Assembly (NCBI GenBank): GCA_009731375.1
Contig: BJOX01000066.1
Location: 926,484-956,590, forward strand
Origin: Paulinella micropora
Taxonomy: Eukaryota > Cercozoa > Imbricatea > Euglyphida
Length of the DNA: 30,107 nucleotides
Direction: 5' to 3'
A program made the translations under genes and the position numbers. The notes under the pieces are model-generated. The model ran no database searches. It had not been told where the DNA came from and was given only the letters and a program-made list of their open reading frames with translations. Positions 1 to 9,307 of this stretch are shown here, piece by piece; the first letter of the stretch is position 1, and every line of letters begins with the position of its first letter.

Positions 1-47
1 ACAGTCTCGAAACTCCATCTGCTTACTGGGTCCTCTGTAATGGAGGT

Positions 48-48
<1 letters not shown>
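1..48 (+). repeat. TATC-tailed element (family A), inverted-off 5' piece
   Basis: These 48 bases match the middle of the family A repeat (compare 25,626-25,672 and 11,217-11,262), ending at the motif TGGAGGTG. The rest of the element does not follow. A GATA tract comes next, and the 3' half of the element then appears in reverse orientation at 198-423. The piece is cut by the window start. Confidence 0.8.
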
Positions 49-115
<67 letters not shown>

Positions 116-197
116 CATAGATGGATGGATGGATGGATGGATGGTGGATGGATTGATAGATGGATGGATGGATGGATGGATGGATGGACTGCTAGAT
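49..197. repeat. GATA/GGAT microsatellite
   Basis: About 64 bases of GATA units are followed by GGAT units with a few interruptions. Read on the minus strand this is the TATC-type tail of the inverted family A copy to its right. Confidence 0.9.
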
Positions 198-423
198 TGC
201 TCGATGAGATATCGACTAATAAGATGAGATATCGACTAATGTCAGAAAAAGGAGCTTCTGATTTCGTCAACCAAGGAAGTCTGTGGGTAAAGTTTTAACC
301 CGATGCCCAGCTAAGCCGTGATGTTTGCACGGAAGGGACTGATACAGGCGATACCAAGACCTCCCTAGTACCAGGCGGGGCCAGGGCTCGTTCCATAAAG
401 CGCCCCTTGCAGAACGAGCTCCC
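198..423 (-). repeat. Family A element, 3' half, inverted
   Basis: On the minus strand this reads from TGGGAGCTCG to the family's 3' end CGATATCTCATC and runs into the microsatellite. The terminal 20 bases (GATGAGATATCGACTAAT region) are present twice, at 203-220 and 223-240. Together with 1-48 it forms one element whose 3' half and tail are flipped. Confidence 0.85.
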
Positions 424-495
424 AATCTATTTATCTATTTATCTGTCCATCTATCTATCTATATGTACATGTCTGTACGTAAGTATGTATGTATG

Positions 496-570
<75 letters not shown>

Positions 571-640
571 TTATCTATTTATTTGTCTATCTATCTTTCT
601 ATATGTACATGTCTGTACGTAAGTATCTATCTATCTATCC

Positions 641-718
<78 letters not shown>

Positions 719-719
719 A

Positions 720-758
<39 letters not shown>

Positions 759-833
759 TTATCTATTTATCTGTCCATCTATCTATCTATATGAGTATGT
801 ATGTATGTATGTATCTATCTATCTATCTATCTA

Positions 834-880
<47 letters not shown>

Positions 881-931
881 TTATTTGTCTATCTATCTAT
901 CTATATGTACATCTGTACGTATGTATGTATG

Positions 932-1026
<95 letters not shown>

Positions 1027-1055
1027 TTATCTATTTATCTATCCATCTACCATGA
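424..1055. repeat. TATC microsatellite with higher-order TATG/GTAC units
   Basis: The tract is almost pure ATCT. It is broken four times by a short unit, ATATGTACATGTCTGTACGT or a variant, followed by TATG repeats (near 459, 600, 789 and 903). These give a higher-order period of about 115-190 bases. No gene is seen. Confidence 0.85.
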
Positions 1056-1193
1056 TATCTACTTCGCTATTTCTGATTTTAGAGCAGTTAGAGTGCGCAT
1101 GAAGGGTCAGCATTTTTCCAGCCGGAGTGCTATAGGGAGCAGCATTCAAAAAACGTAACAAACAGACGCTTTCTTCTAGCTTAAAGTTGTCTG
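1056..1193. other. Short non-repetitive spacer
   Basis: About 140 bases of non-repeat sequence between the TATC tract and the triplet tract. I see no gene or known element in it. Confidence 0.4.
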
Positions 1194-1360
1194 ATTTTTC
1201 TTCTCCTCCTCCTCCTCCTCCTTCTTCTTCTTCTTCTTCTTCTTCTTCTTCTTCTTCTTCTTCTTCTTCTTCTTCTTCTTCTTCTTCTTCTTCTTCTTCT
1301 TCTTCTTCGTCTTCTTCTCCTTCTTCTCCTCCTTCTTCTCCTCCTTCTTCTTCTCCTTGG

Positions 1361-1438
<78 letters not shown>

Positions 1439-1440
1439 TC
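1194..1440. repeat. Triplet tract TCC/TTC then ACT then GCT
   Basis: The tract runs through TTC, ACT and GCT repeats in order and then passes without a stop into the open frame that starts near 1,455. Part of it could therefore be coding (Leu/Ser/Thr/Ala runs, depending on frame), but nothing proves that. Confidence 0.85.
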
Positions 1441-1454
1441 TTCTTCTGCTATAT

Positions 1455-1670
1455 ACTTCTCCTCTTGCGTCTGCTGCTGCCATTTCTGTAACTGCTGTTG
1501 GTATTGCAGCCTCTACTACTCCTGGCTTTAATAAATCTTTTGATGATTTTTTTGTTCCTCTGTCTCAACGAGAGCGTAAACATCAAACGCTTATCGAACA
1601 GCTCCTTGCTCTTGTTTCCCCTGACGGAGGTAGAAGACCACTGGCAGCTCATGTTACCTGTCGGAGGTAG
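1455..1670 (+). CDS. Unrecognised open segment, probably decayed coding sequence
   Basis: A 71-codon open frame follows the GCT repeat and ends at TAG 1,668-1,670. Its composition is mixed and protein-like (for example PLSQRERKHQTLIEQLL), unlike the repeat frames around it. A 21-base segment containing CGGAGGTAGAAGACCA occurs twice, at 1,620-1,640 and 1,657-1,677, and the second copy introduces the stop. Past it another frame stays open to about 1,766 (DTFIVFEWIDYDGD). I do not recognise a family. It may belong to the same decayed element as 1,781-2,166, with frames broken by small insertions. Confidence 0.35.
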   Translation, partial: TSPLASAAAISVTAVGIAASTTPGFNKSFDDFFVPLSQRERKHQTLIEQLLALVSPDGGRRPLAAHVTCRR

Positions 1671-1780
1671 AAGACCAGCTTATTGTTACTCCTGGTTTAG
1701 ATACGTTCATTGTGTTTGAGTGGATAGATTACGACGGTGACAGAAAGAAGAGAGTGAGAAGTAAATAGAGGAATAGGAAA

Positions 1781-2166
1781 GTGAAAAAATTCAGCTTGGG
1801 GAAGGTAACTAAGGTGGACGTTGATGGCGATGATCCAAATGTTGACTCAGTAGTCCTTGTTAACGTTTGGGGCCATCCATCAGGTTCAAACCAGTATACG
1901 GGGAAGTATCTTCCGGCTTGGTTGCATTGTCGAGAAGAAAAGCAATCCATCATAGTAAACGATCCTAGCCTGGCACAGAGGATAAAGAATTCAAAGCTTG
2001 GGAGAAAGACGTGCTGGCGTCGCACATCATCTCACTCGATATCTGCATGCAACCGTCAGGTGAAAGTGAGGTGTCATCCTTACAAATCGCATCGACCGAT
2101 CAAGAACACATCAAAAAAGATTTAAGACGATATAATTTTATTGCAGTGAAATGTAATTACCTTTAA
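1781..2166 (+). pseudogene. Frame-shifted retroelement-like C-terminal coding remnant
   Basis: The first part (from 1,781) reads a small beta-barrel-like stretch with the core VLVNVWGHPSG and TGKYLPAWL. Such SH3/chromo-like barrels occur near the C-terminus of some retroelement polyproteins; this is a resemblance only, and I cannot name the family. Near 1,969 the sensible frame changes. The stretch 1,969-2,166 stays open in a different frame (FKAWEKDVLASHIISLD) to a TAA at 2,164-2,166, while the first frame ends at about 2,125 in low-complexity basic residues. One indel therefore separates the halves. AT-rich, LTR-like sequence follows at once, which supports a mobile-element origin. It could instead be an exon of an unknown gene. 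Confidence 0.35.
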
Positions 2167-2578
2167 TAGTAACTGTGTTTTCAAAGCCCTGACATAAATA
2201 AATTTTAATTTATTAAACTCAAAATTTTATTTGCTGAAATATTAATATTAATATGATCAACTTAAAATCAAAATTTTTGTTTTAGAATAGTTCGAGCCAT
2301 GAGTTTGGCAGTTTGGCCACCAAATGACACAGAATTTTTAATCAGGCATCGCCTCATTAATTTAGTTCCGGTTGAACACTAGTCACCTGACGAGGGCCTG
2401 CCGGCTCGGGGGAGAGGGGATTATGCCGCCCACCCGGTATATAATGGCATTACCCGATGTTCCGGTCTGTTCGGTTATCTTTGGCTTGAAGAGTACGGAC
2501 TCCCTTCTACGTTAGGTATTCCTCATTCTACAAGTCGTTAGACAGTTATTAAATTATTAAATATTGAGTTACTGTAAC
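2152..2578 (+). mobile_element. Possible LTR or 3' end of a retroelement
   Basis: The segment starts TGTAATTACC and ends ACTGTAACA, the TG...CA form of an LTR. It holds a TATA box (TATATAA, 2,438-2,444) after a GC-rich stretch and lies directly downstream of a retroelement-like coding remnant. No second LTR is in the window, so the boundaries are a guess. A TTTGGTGTGGTCCGC stretch near 2,700 resembles a primer-binding site only loosely. Confidence 0.22.
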
Positions 2579-2900
2579 AATACTTATTAAAACCTCATAA
2601 AATTCTTCGTTTCATGAGAAACAGTAAATTCAACTTGATGTGCTTAGGCACGTGAAATTGTACTTGACTTTATGAATCAGTACAATAAGTTCATAGTAAT
2701 TTGGTGTGGTCCGCATGTTGCTGAGGTGAGGGAAAGAAAGCAAAGTGCAAGGAAAAAAGCAGGAAAGGAAAAGGAGATGAAAGGTAAGAAGGGGTTGAAG
2801 GAGGAGGAGGACAAGAAGATAGAGAAGAAATAAAAGAAACAAACCGCATTACAGACGAAGAAATGAAGTCTTGAAGGGATGAAAAGGAGAAACAGATACA
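2579..2900. other. Non-coding, partly purine-rich spacer
   Basis: Unique AT-rich sequence changes into an AAG/AGG-rich stretch from about 2,730. I see no supported gene; the open frames here are purine-run translations. Confidence 0.5.
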
Positions 2901-2951
<51 letters not shown>

Positions 2952-3031
2952 AAAAGGAAAAACAAGAACATCATGGTCTGCACTCCGATGAAACGTGCCG
3001 GTCAGATCCTATATATATATATATCTATATA

Positions 3032-3088
<57 letters not shown>

Positions 3089-3430
3089 TGCCCGTATGCC
3101 TGAGCAAAATCGGCATTCCATCATCATCATCATCATCATCACCACCACCACCATCATCATCATCACCACCATCACCATCATCATCACCACCATCATCACC
3201 ATCATCATCATCATCATCATCCACAGCAACAGCAAGAGATCAGGAGCAGCAGCTGTAACAATGAACACACAACTACAAAAGCAGCAGCAGCAGCAGCATC
3301 AGCAGTTATAACAACAACAACACCAACAACAATTTGAACAAGAACAGCAAACCATCATCATCATCACCACCACCACGACCAACAACAGCTAACTAACCAA
3401 CCCCCCCCCCCCCGGCCACTCACCTTACGA
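2901..3430. repeat. Mosaic of AG, AT, ATC/ACC, CAG and CAA repeats
   Basis: Successive tracts: AG (2,905-2,946), AT (3,009-3,085), ATC/ACC (3,117-3,224), CAG/CAA (3,228-3,390) and a 14-base C run near 3,400. Small unique islands between them carry nothing I recognise. Confidence 0.85.
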
Positions 3431-3688
3431 CAAAGTATGCTTACATGTACGTGTATGCTTGTGTATGTGTACGTGCATTCATTCGTGGTACTATTGAGCA
3501 TGGACGTACGTATGTACGTACGTACGTATGTATGTATGTATGTATGTGTGTGTGTATGTATGTATGTATGTATGCATGCATGCATGTATACATATTTATA
3601 CATGTACGTCGGAAACACATGTATAAAGTGCATGTACGTACGCATATATGTATGCATATATGCATGTTTGTTACCTTTCAGTGACTCA
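3431..3688. repeat. TATG/ACGT alternating repeat downstream of TMA7
   Basis: Imperfect GTAC/ACGT/TATG repeats. They lie just past the inferred TMA7 stop codon on the minus strand and so would form its 3' flank or 3' UTR. Confidence 0.7.
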
Positions 3689-3706
3689 TTACTTCTTGCC
3701 ACCTTT
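3689..3706 (-). CDS. TMA7: Candidate TMA7 last exon with stop
   Basis: After acceptor TTTGCTTTCGCAG the sequence encodes KGGKK followed by TAA, close to the conserved SGKK end of the family. About ten residues expected before it are not found between 3,707 and 4,081, so another small exon may be missed or lost. Confidence 0.45.
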   Translation of the reverse strand, partial: KGGKK

Positions 3707-3755
3707 CTGCGAAAGCAAACCATAAATACTACTACTACGACTACTACTTACTACT

Positions 3756-3838
<83 letters not shown>

Positions 3839-3870
3839 GACTACGACTACTACTACTGCGACTGCGACTA

Positions 3871-3901
<31 letters not shown>

Positions 3902-3935
3902 CACTACTACGGCTACCACCACCACCACCACCACC

Positions 3936-3982
<47 letters not shown>

Positions 3983-4874
3983 TACTATTCAAAATGATAC
4001 AAGGTACAAAAAAACAACAACAGCAACAACAACAACAACAACATCCACAAGAGAGAGAGAAAGAGAGAGAGAGAGAATTACCAACTTCTTTTGAGCATCA
4101 GCTAATGCCTACAAAACGAATAGGTTTTGTTCTCTTCCTTCTCTTCTCTTCTGGTCTCTTCTCTTCTCTTCTCCTCGCTTCCCCTCTCCTCTCCGCTTCG
4201 CTTCGCTCTCTTCTCTTCTCTTCTCCTCTCTTCCCCTCTCCTCTCCGCTCCGCTTCGCTTCTCTTCTCTCTTCTCTTCTCTTCTCTTCATCTCTCTCCCC
4301 CCCCCCCCCCCCCCCCCCCCCCCCCNNNNNNNNNNTCTGTGTCTGCGTCTGTGTCTCCCTCTCCCTCCCTCCCTCCCTCCCTCTCTCTCTCTCTGTGTCT
4401 CTCTCTATCTGTCTCTCTCTGTGTGTGTCTCTCTCTCTCTGTGTTCATGTGCGTACATACATACATGCATGCATAAATATATAGCACATACATACTTATA
4501 TTCATTTATACATACTTCATCACAAACAATTTTACAACATGCACGCATTAAAAAACACGTACATACATGCATATATACATACATACATAAATACATACAC
4601 ACATACACACATGCATAAATGCACGCATACCATACATACATACATACATACATACCATACATACATACATATACATACATACATACAGACAGATATACAA
4701 CATACATACATACATATACATACATACATATATACATATATACCTTTTTCCGCAGCAGCCTTCTGCTTAAATGCAACATACATACATACATACATACATA
4801 TATCCCTTTTTCTCCGCAGCAGCCTTCTGCTTAAATGCCACATACATACATACATACATACGTACATACATACA

Positions 4875-4907
<33 letters not shown>

Positions 4908-4943
4908 CCCTTTTTCTCCGCAGCAGCCTTCTGCTTAAATGCC

Positions 4944-4976
<33 letters not shown>

Positions 4977-5338
4977 CATACATACATACATATATACACA
5001 TATACCTTTTTCTCCGCAGCAGCCTTCTGCTTAAATGCCACATAACATACATACATACAGACAGACATACATACATACATACATACGTACATACATACAT
5101 AAATACCTTTTTCTCCGCAGCAGCCTTCTGCTTAAATGCAACATACATACATACATACATACATACATACATACATACATAAATACATACATTCATGCAT
5201 ACATACATACATATATGTACATATTACAGAACATACATACATACATACATACCTTTTTCTCCGCAGCAGCCTTCTGCTTAAATGCCATGTCCTCGTCAGT
5301 CATGACTTTCTGACCCGCCTGGAAGATGGCGCGCGCGC

Positions 5339-5427
<89 letters not shown>

Positions 5428-5606
5428 GGAGGGNNNNNNNNNNNNNNNNNNNNNNNNNNNNNNNNNNNNNNNNNNNNNNNNNNNNNNNNNNNNNNNNNNN
5501 NNNNNNNNNNNNNNNNNNNNNNCCCCCCCCCCCCCCCCCCCCTCTCCTCCGCATATCATTGATGAATGATGGACCTTTGCTTGCTTGAGGGGTTTGGCTT
5601 TCCCGC
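3689..5606 (-). CDS. TMA7: TMA7 / CCDC72 family protein, partial, at least four exons
   Basis: TMA7 is a conserved, highly basic eukaryotic protein of about 64 residues that associates with ribosomes. Three minus-strand exons join in phase: 5,575-5,606, 5,253-5,318 and 4,082-4,108. A candidate last exon lies at 3,689-3,706. The peptide contains GGKAKPLKQAK, then DEDMAFKQKAAAEKK, then ALADAQKKL, and ends KGGKK. Known family members have GGKxKPLKQxK, a D-E-D-x-A-F-K-x-K core and a basic GKK end in the same order. Two parts are not found: the start codon with the first residues (M-S-x-x-x), expected upstream of 5,607, and the segment before the last exon that normally carries a K-G-P-L-type motif. 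The gene is stretched over about 1.9 kb by microsatellite introns, one of which holds five copies of the end of exon 5,253-5,318. Identity is well supported; completeness and function are not. Confidence 0.8.
3726..3976. repeat. ACT/ACC triplet repeat in a TMA7 intron
   Basis: ACT units with an ACC block at about 3,916-3,945 and scattered ACG. It lies between the last two TMA7 exons. Sense-strand reading gives AGT/GGT repeats. Confidence 0.9.
4082..4108 (-). CDS. TMA7: TMA7 micro-exon
   Basis: This 27-nt exon lies between acceptor TTTTGTAG and donor TTG|GTAATT and encodes ALADAQKKL in phase 0. It continues the basic helix of TMA7 directly after AAAEKK. It is short, but phase, splice sites and family similarity all agree. 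Confidence 0.65.
4109..4455. repeat. CT-rich tract with poly-C and a 10-base gap
   Basis: TTCTC/CTCC-type pyrimidine repeats lead to a C run of about 30 at 4,294-4,325, a 10-base N gap (4,326-4,335) and more TC/TG repeats. It is intronic to TMA7 on the opposite strand. Confidence 0.85.
4456..5252 (-). repeat. TATG microsatellite array carrying TMA7 exon-end copies
   Basis: Read on the minus strand, the intron after exon 5,253-5,318 begins GTATGTATG and continues as TATG repeats. Five copies of the last 33 nt of that exon are embedded at 4,744-4,774, 4,806-4,838, 4,910-4,942, 5,006-5,038 and 5,107-5,139. Three keep a GT donor, two read AAAAAG|GG, and the copy at 4,744 lacks two bases. Confidence 0.9.
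5253..5318 (-). CDS. TMA7: TMA7 exon (core)
   Basis: This 66-nt, 22-codon exon lies between acceptor CATCTTCCAG and donor AAAAAG|GTATGT. It encodes the family core with MTDEDMAFKQKAAAEKK and begins and ends in phase 0. Its last 33 nt are the parent of five intronic copies at 4,744-5,139. Confidence 0.85.
5319..5574. repeat. TMA7 intron: GT/GA repeat, poly-G, gap, poly-C
   Basis: CG/TG and GA repeats lead to a G run of about 40 (5,387-5,427), an 89-base N gap (5,434-5,522) and a C run of 20. The gap hides part of the intron between two TMA7 exons. Confidence 0.85.
5575..5606 (-). CDS. TMA7: TMA7 exon (N-terminal part)
   Basis: This 32-nt exon lies between acceptor CTGTGCAG and donor AAG|GTCCAT (minus strand) and encodes GKAKPLKQAK, with the preceding Gly codon split across the upstream intron. 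An ATG 19 nt upstream of the GGC codon is out of frame by one base, so an upstream start exon is more likely than this ATG. Confidence 0.75.
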
Positions 5607-6153
5607 CTGCACAGTTCACAAGACATGAAAATACCCAGAAAGTTTGCGAACTGAACTACAACACACTTGTACTTCTCACACCCACAAACTTAACGACCAC
5701 GATCTCTCCTTCTCAAGTATTCCTGAGGCAACACTTGCGATTGAGAAAAAGCTTTACAACCACTATCGAGTCGCTGTCCCTTCCTACCCCTAATTCGTCT
5801 ATATGTTGCGACCTTGTTTGCCAGGCATAGTAAAGGGATTGTTTGAAACCTCTTTGTGGACCAGGAGACCTCTGACCTCGCTCTTTGACAAATTGGAAAT
5901 GCCAAAATAAATGCCATCTTTGCTTCCGCTGGCTCAACGAAGACCTTTCCAAATAAATGTGGCTACAGGTGCCAAAATAAGTTGTACGCGCTGTCGATGA
6001 CAAGGGACCCTAATTTCATTTTCGCACAGGAAAGAGATCAAGTTTGACCTACAGCGTTGCCTTTAGTTATTTATGAATTCAATGTGCTGCTTTTGCCCTT
6101 GTAAGTAATTTTTTTTTTTTTTTTTTTTTTTTTTCGTTTGTGCTTCTTTCTAG
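5607..6153. promoter_or_regulatory. Unique spacer between TMA7 and a plus-strand gene; probable promoter side of TMA7
   Basis: About 550 bases, largely free of simple repeats apart from a T run at 6,109-6,134. It should hold the TMA7 first exon and promoter (minus strand). An open plus-strand stretch at about 5,634-5,792 (ending VAVPSYP then TAA) looks protein-like but has no assignable family. No TATA box or other defined element is clear. Confidence 0.3.
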
Positions 6154-6273
6154 TGGATGCGTCAAGTGCGGAGTTCAAGCCTGACGCGATCCTCCTTGTC
6201 CACCCGTTCTTCGATACGACCTCCCCATGCGCACCCTGTCTTGCCCTTTCACACGTTACTCACGTTCTCCACG
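6154..6273 (+). CDS. Exon of an unrecognised gene
   Basis: This 120-nt segment follows a strong pyrimidine tract and acceptor TTTCTAG and ends at donor CACG|GTATTG. It is open in the frame reading FKPDAILLVHPFFDTTS, enters in phase 1 and leaves in phase 1. The next candidate exon (6,964-7,026) fits that phase. I do not recognise the protein. Confidence 0.45.
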
Positions 6274-6305
6274 GTATTGGTTTTTCTCCTTGTCCACAAA
6301 ACACA

Positions 6306-6390
6306 TACATACATTCCAAAATCAGCAGACAGACAGCCAGACAGACAGACAGACAGACAGACAGAAGACAGACAGACAGACAGACACATA
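6306..6390. repeat. CAGA tetranucleotide repeat
   Basis: CAGA units with one small interruption, within the possible intron between 6,273 and 6,964. Confidence 0.9.
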
Positions 6391-6489
6391 ACTCGATTAT
6401 ACTACTGCATGTAAGATCTCATGTATAATGTTATCTGATGGCTCATGAGAAAGCGTTTGTTTGCTTGTGTTGTAAGCCTGCTGTTCCTG

Positions 6490-6895
6490 CCGGACTTGGA
6501 GCTCGTTTCTTTTCGCTAGCCCCTCTGACGGTCTCTCTTTTCTGGCAACATATATGTTATATGTATATGTGATATAAGTACTGATATAACATAAATATAT
6601 TCAGACATGCATTCGTTTCCTTTCTTTAGCCGCTTTCACGACCTCACTTTACTGGGAACGTAATGTTATATGTATATGTGATGTACATTTGATATGCTTA
6701 ACAACGCAAGCATGATGTGTTTCTATTCTCTGGGCCCGCTGACGTTCTGTTTTTCTGGAAAGATATCTGTTATGTGCATGTGTGATGTACATAAATACAT
6801 TAGAGCTATGTATTCGTTTCTTGTCTCTAGCCCCTCTGACGGTCTGGTCTGTTTCCTGGCAATAAAAAGTCATATGTAGATGTGATATAGATATG
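6490..6895. repeat. About 100-bp tandem repeat, four diverged copies
   Basis: The unit reads roughly TCGTTTC..., CTAGCCCCTCTGACGGTCT, TTCTGGCAA, then TTATATGTATATGTGATRTA. Copies start near 6,501, 6,610, 6,716 and 6,813. Each carries an AG followed 10-12 bases later by GGTCT or GGT-like sequence. It lies between two candidate exons and I see no coding content. Confidence 0.7.
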
Positions 6896-6963
6896 TTCTA
6901 TTTGTGTTTGTCCGTCTGTGTCTGTGTATGTAGGTATCAGTGTGTGTGTGTGTGTGTGTTTAG

Positions 6964-7026
6964 CCACACGAATTAAGCAACGAGGGCATGATGCAAAGAC
7001 AAGAGACAACGCTTCCATCTCCACCG
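6964..7026 (+). CDS. Second exon of the unrecognised gene
   Basis: This 63-nt segment lies between acceptor GTGTTTAG and donor CACCG|GTATGT. Entered in phase 1 it reads TRIKQRGHDAKTRDNASIST and leaves in phase 1. A partial copy of its middle (AAGCAAYRAGGGCATGATGC) lies at 7,147-7,187, the same kind of exon copying seen in TMA7 and the PPR gene. Function unknown. Confidence 0.45.
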
Positions 7027-7037
7027 GTATGTCTAAG

Positions 7038-7089
<52 letters not shown>

Positions 7090-7146
7090 ATACATATATA
7101 GGTCTATCTACAAGCAAAAAGACAAAAAGATAAACATGTAAATAAG

Positions 7147-7187
7147 CAATAAGGGCATGATGCAAAGACGAGAGGCAAAGCATAAAC
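7147..7187 (+). repeat. Intronic copy of exon 6,964-7,026
   Basis: TAAGCAATAAGGGCATGATG and the following bases repeat about 40 nt of the upstream exon with several differences, including a base that makes TAA. It has no donor. Confidence 0.7.
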
Positions 7188-7495
7188 ATGTACAAAACCA
7201 TGCACATATAAATAAACGTACAGATAAGTAGGACATGAGAGCGTGCCTTATCTCTACTGTATGTATCTGCGTATGCATGCGTGCACGAGTGTATAGATGT
7301 ACGTTAGCATCTATGTATATATGCATATATACACGCATATATATTATATACAAATGTATACATATATACATATAAATATATCAATATATTTTATATATAT
7401 ATATATATATATACGTATATATATAATATAATATATATATATATGTAGAGAAAGAGAGAGAGAGGTGGTCGGAAAACACAGTGGATCGTACCCAG

Positions 7496-7571
<76 letters not shown>

Positions 7572-7590
7572 GTAATATAGAGGTGGTCGG

Positions 7591-7628
<38 letters not shown>

Positions 7629-7690
7629 GTAATATAGAGGTGGTCGGGAAAAACAGTGGATCGCACCCAGCAGCTAGGTAGCCCTGTTAC
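7188..7690. repeat. AT repeats with three copies of a GAGGTGGTCGG unit
   Basis: Pure AT tracts alternate with a unit containing GAGGTGGTCGGAAAA and GTGGATCGYACCCAG (7,461-7,497 and 7,635-7,671), plus a truncated copy at 7,579-7,592. No gene is supported. Confidence 0.75.
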
Positions 7691-7733
<43 letters not shown>

Positions 7734-7861
7734 GTTTATCTATCTAAGTATCTATCTATCTATCTATCTATCTAATTATCTATCTATCTATCTATTTATC
7801 TATCTATGTATCTTTCTATCCATGTATCTATCTATCTATCTATCTATCTATCCATCTATCT
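7691..7861. repeat. TATC microsatellite
   Basis: ATCT units with a few substitutions. It forms the 5' flank of a family A copy. Confidence 0.9.
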
Positions 7862-8018
7862 CTGGCCCTGCCTGGTACTAGGGAGCTTTGGTATCGCCTG
7901 TATCAGTCCCTTCCGTGCAAACATCGCGGCTTAGCTGGGCATCGGGTTAATACTTTACCCACAGACTTCCTTGGTTGACGAAATTAGAAGCTCCTTTTTT
8001 CTGACATTAGTCGATATC

Positions 8019-8022
<4 letters not shown>
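7862..8022 (+). repeat. Family A element, 5'-truncated copy
   Basis: It starts inside the element at CTGGCCCTGCCTGG and runs to the 3' end CGATATCTTATC, followed by TATC repeats. The 5' truncation and microsatellite tail fit target-primed reverse transcription. Confidence 0.85.
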
Positions 8023-8101
<79 letters not shown>

Positions 8102-8102
8102 C

Positions 8103-8165
<63 letters not shown>

Positions 8166-8208
8166 CCTACCTACCTACCTATCTACCTACCTATCTACCT
8201 ATCTATCT
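8023..8208. repeat. TATC/TACC microsatellite
   Basis: ATCT units change to ACCT units near the right end. It is the tail of the preceding copy and the 5' flank of the next. Confidence 0.9.
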
Positions 8209-8679
8209 CCTTGGACTTGGTTTTTTTGAAATGGGTGCCATCTGTCGACAGACAGAGAATTAGGGGATGGTGTAGGTGTGCTGGGCCCGTGGTAGGGTGC
8301 CTTATGTGTGCCTAGCCATACGCCTATAAGTCACATGCCGAAATAGCGACGGGAAGCACAATCCTGTTCCCTCAGGGTGCCCTTTCTCGCTTGTTGAGCC
8401 CGGAATAAAACCCACAGTGCTCTGTCGGTTTATACTAGACTGTCGAACAGTCTCGAAATTCCATCTGTGGGGTAATGGAGGTGGGAGCTCGTTCTGCAAG
8501 GGTCGCTTATGGAACGAGCCCTGGCCCCGCCTGGTACTAGGGAGATTTGGTATCGCCTGTATCAGTCCCTTCCGTGCAAACATCACGGCTTAGCTGGGCA
8601 TCGGGTTAATACTTTACCCACAGACTTCCTTGGTTGACGAAATCAGAAGCTCCTTTTTTCTGACATTAGTCGATATCTC

Positions 8680-8682
<3 letters not shown>
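8209..8682 (+). repeat. Family A element, longest copy
   Basis: About 474 bases, extending further 5' than any other copy here (from CCTTGGACTTGG), then the shared body and the end CGATATCTCATC. A 94-codon minus-strand open frame covers much of the body, but it is not kept intact in all copies and ends where the element ends, so I treat the element as non-coding. It could be a SINE-like element or the 3' end of another LINE. Confidence 0.85.
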
Positions 8683-9154
<472 letters not shown>

Positions 9155-9306
9155 NNNNNNNNNNNNNNNNNNNNNNNNNNNNNNNNNNNNNNNNNNNNNN
9201 NNNNNNNNNNNNNNNNNNNNNNNNNNNNNNNNNNNNNNNNNNNNNNNNNNNNNNNNNNNNNNNNNNNNNNNNNNNNNNNNNNNNNNNNNNNNNNNNNNNN
9301 NNNNNN
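9155..9306. other. Assembly gap (152 N)
   Basis: Unknown bases between the TATC array and the open LINE frame. The upstream LINE sequence, if present, starts in or before this gap. Confidence 1.
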
Positions 9307-9307
9307 A

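Noticed and set aside
407-1158. Long open frames of repeated Ser-Ile-Tyr-Leu
   Set aside because: Translations of the ATCT repeat, which lacks stops in several frames. The same applies to all such frames at 8-12 kb, 21.7-25.5 kb and elsewhere.
5585-5830. 81-codon plus-strand frame over the TMA7 exon
   Set aside because: Overlaps the better-supported minus-strand exon. A different frame near 5,634-5,792 looks more protein-like but cannot be assigned.
8302-8586. Minus-strand open frame of about 94 codons in family A
   Set aside because: It recurs only because the element recurs. Copies carry indels and stops in it, and it has no recognised domain.
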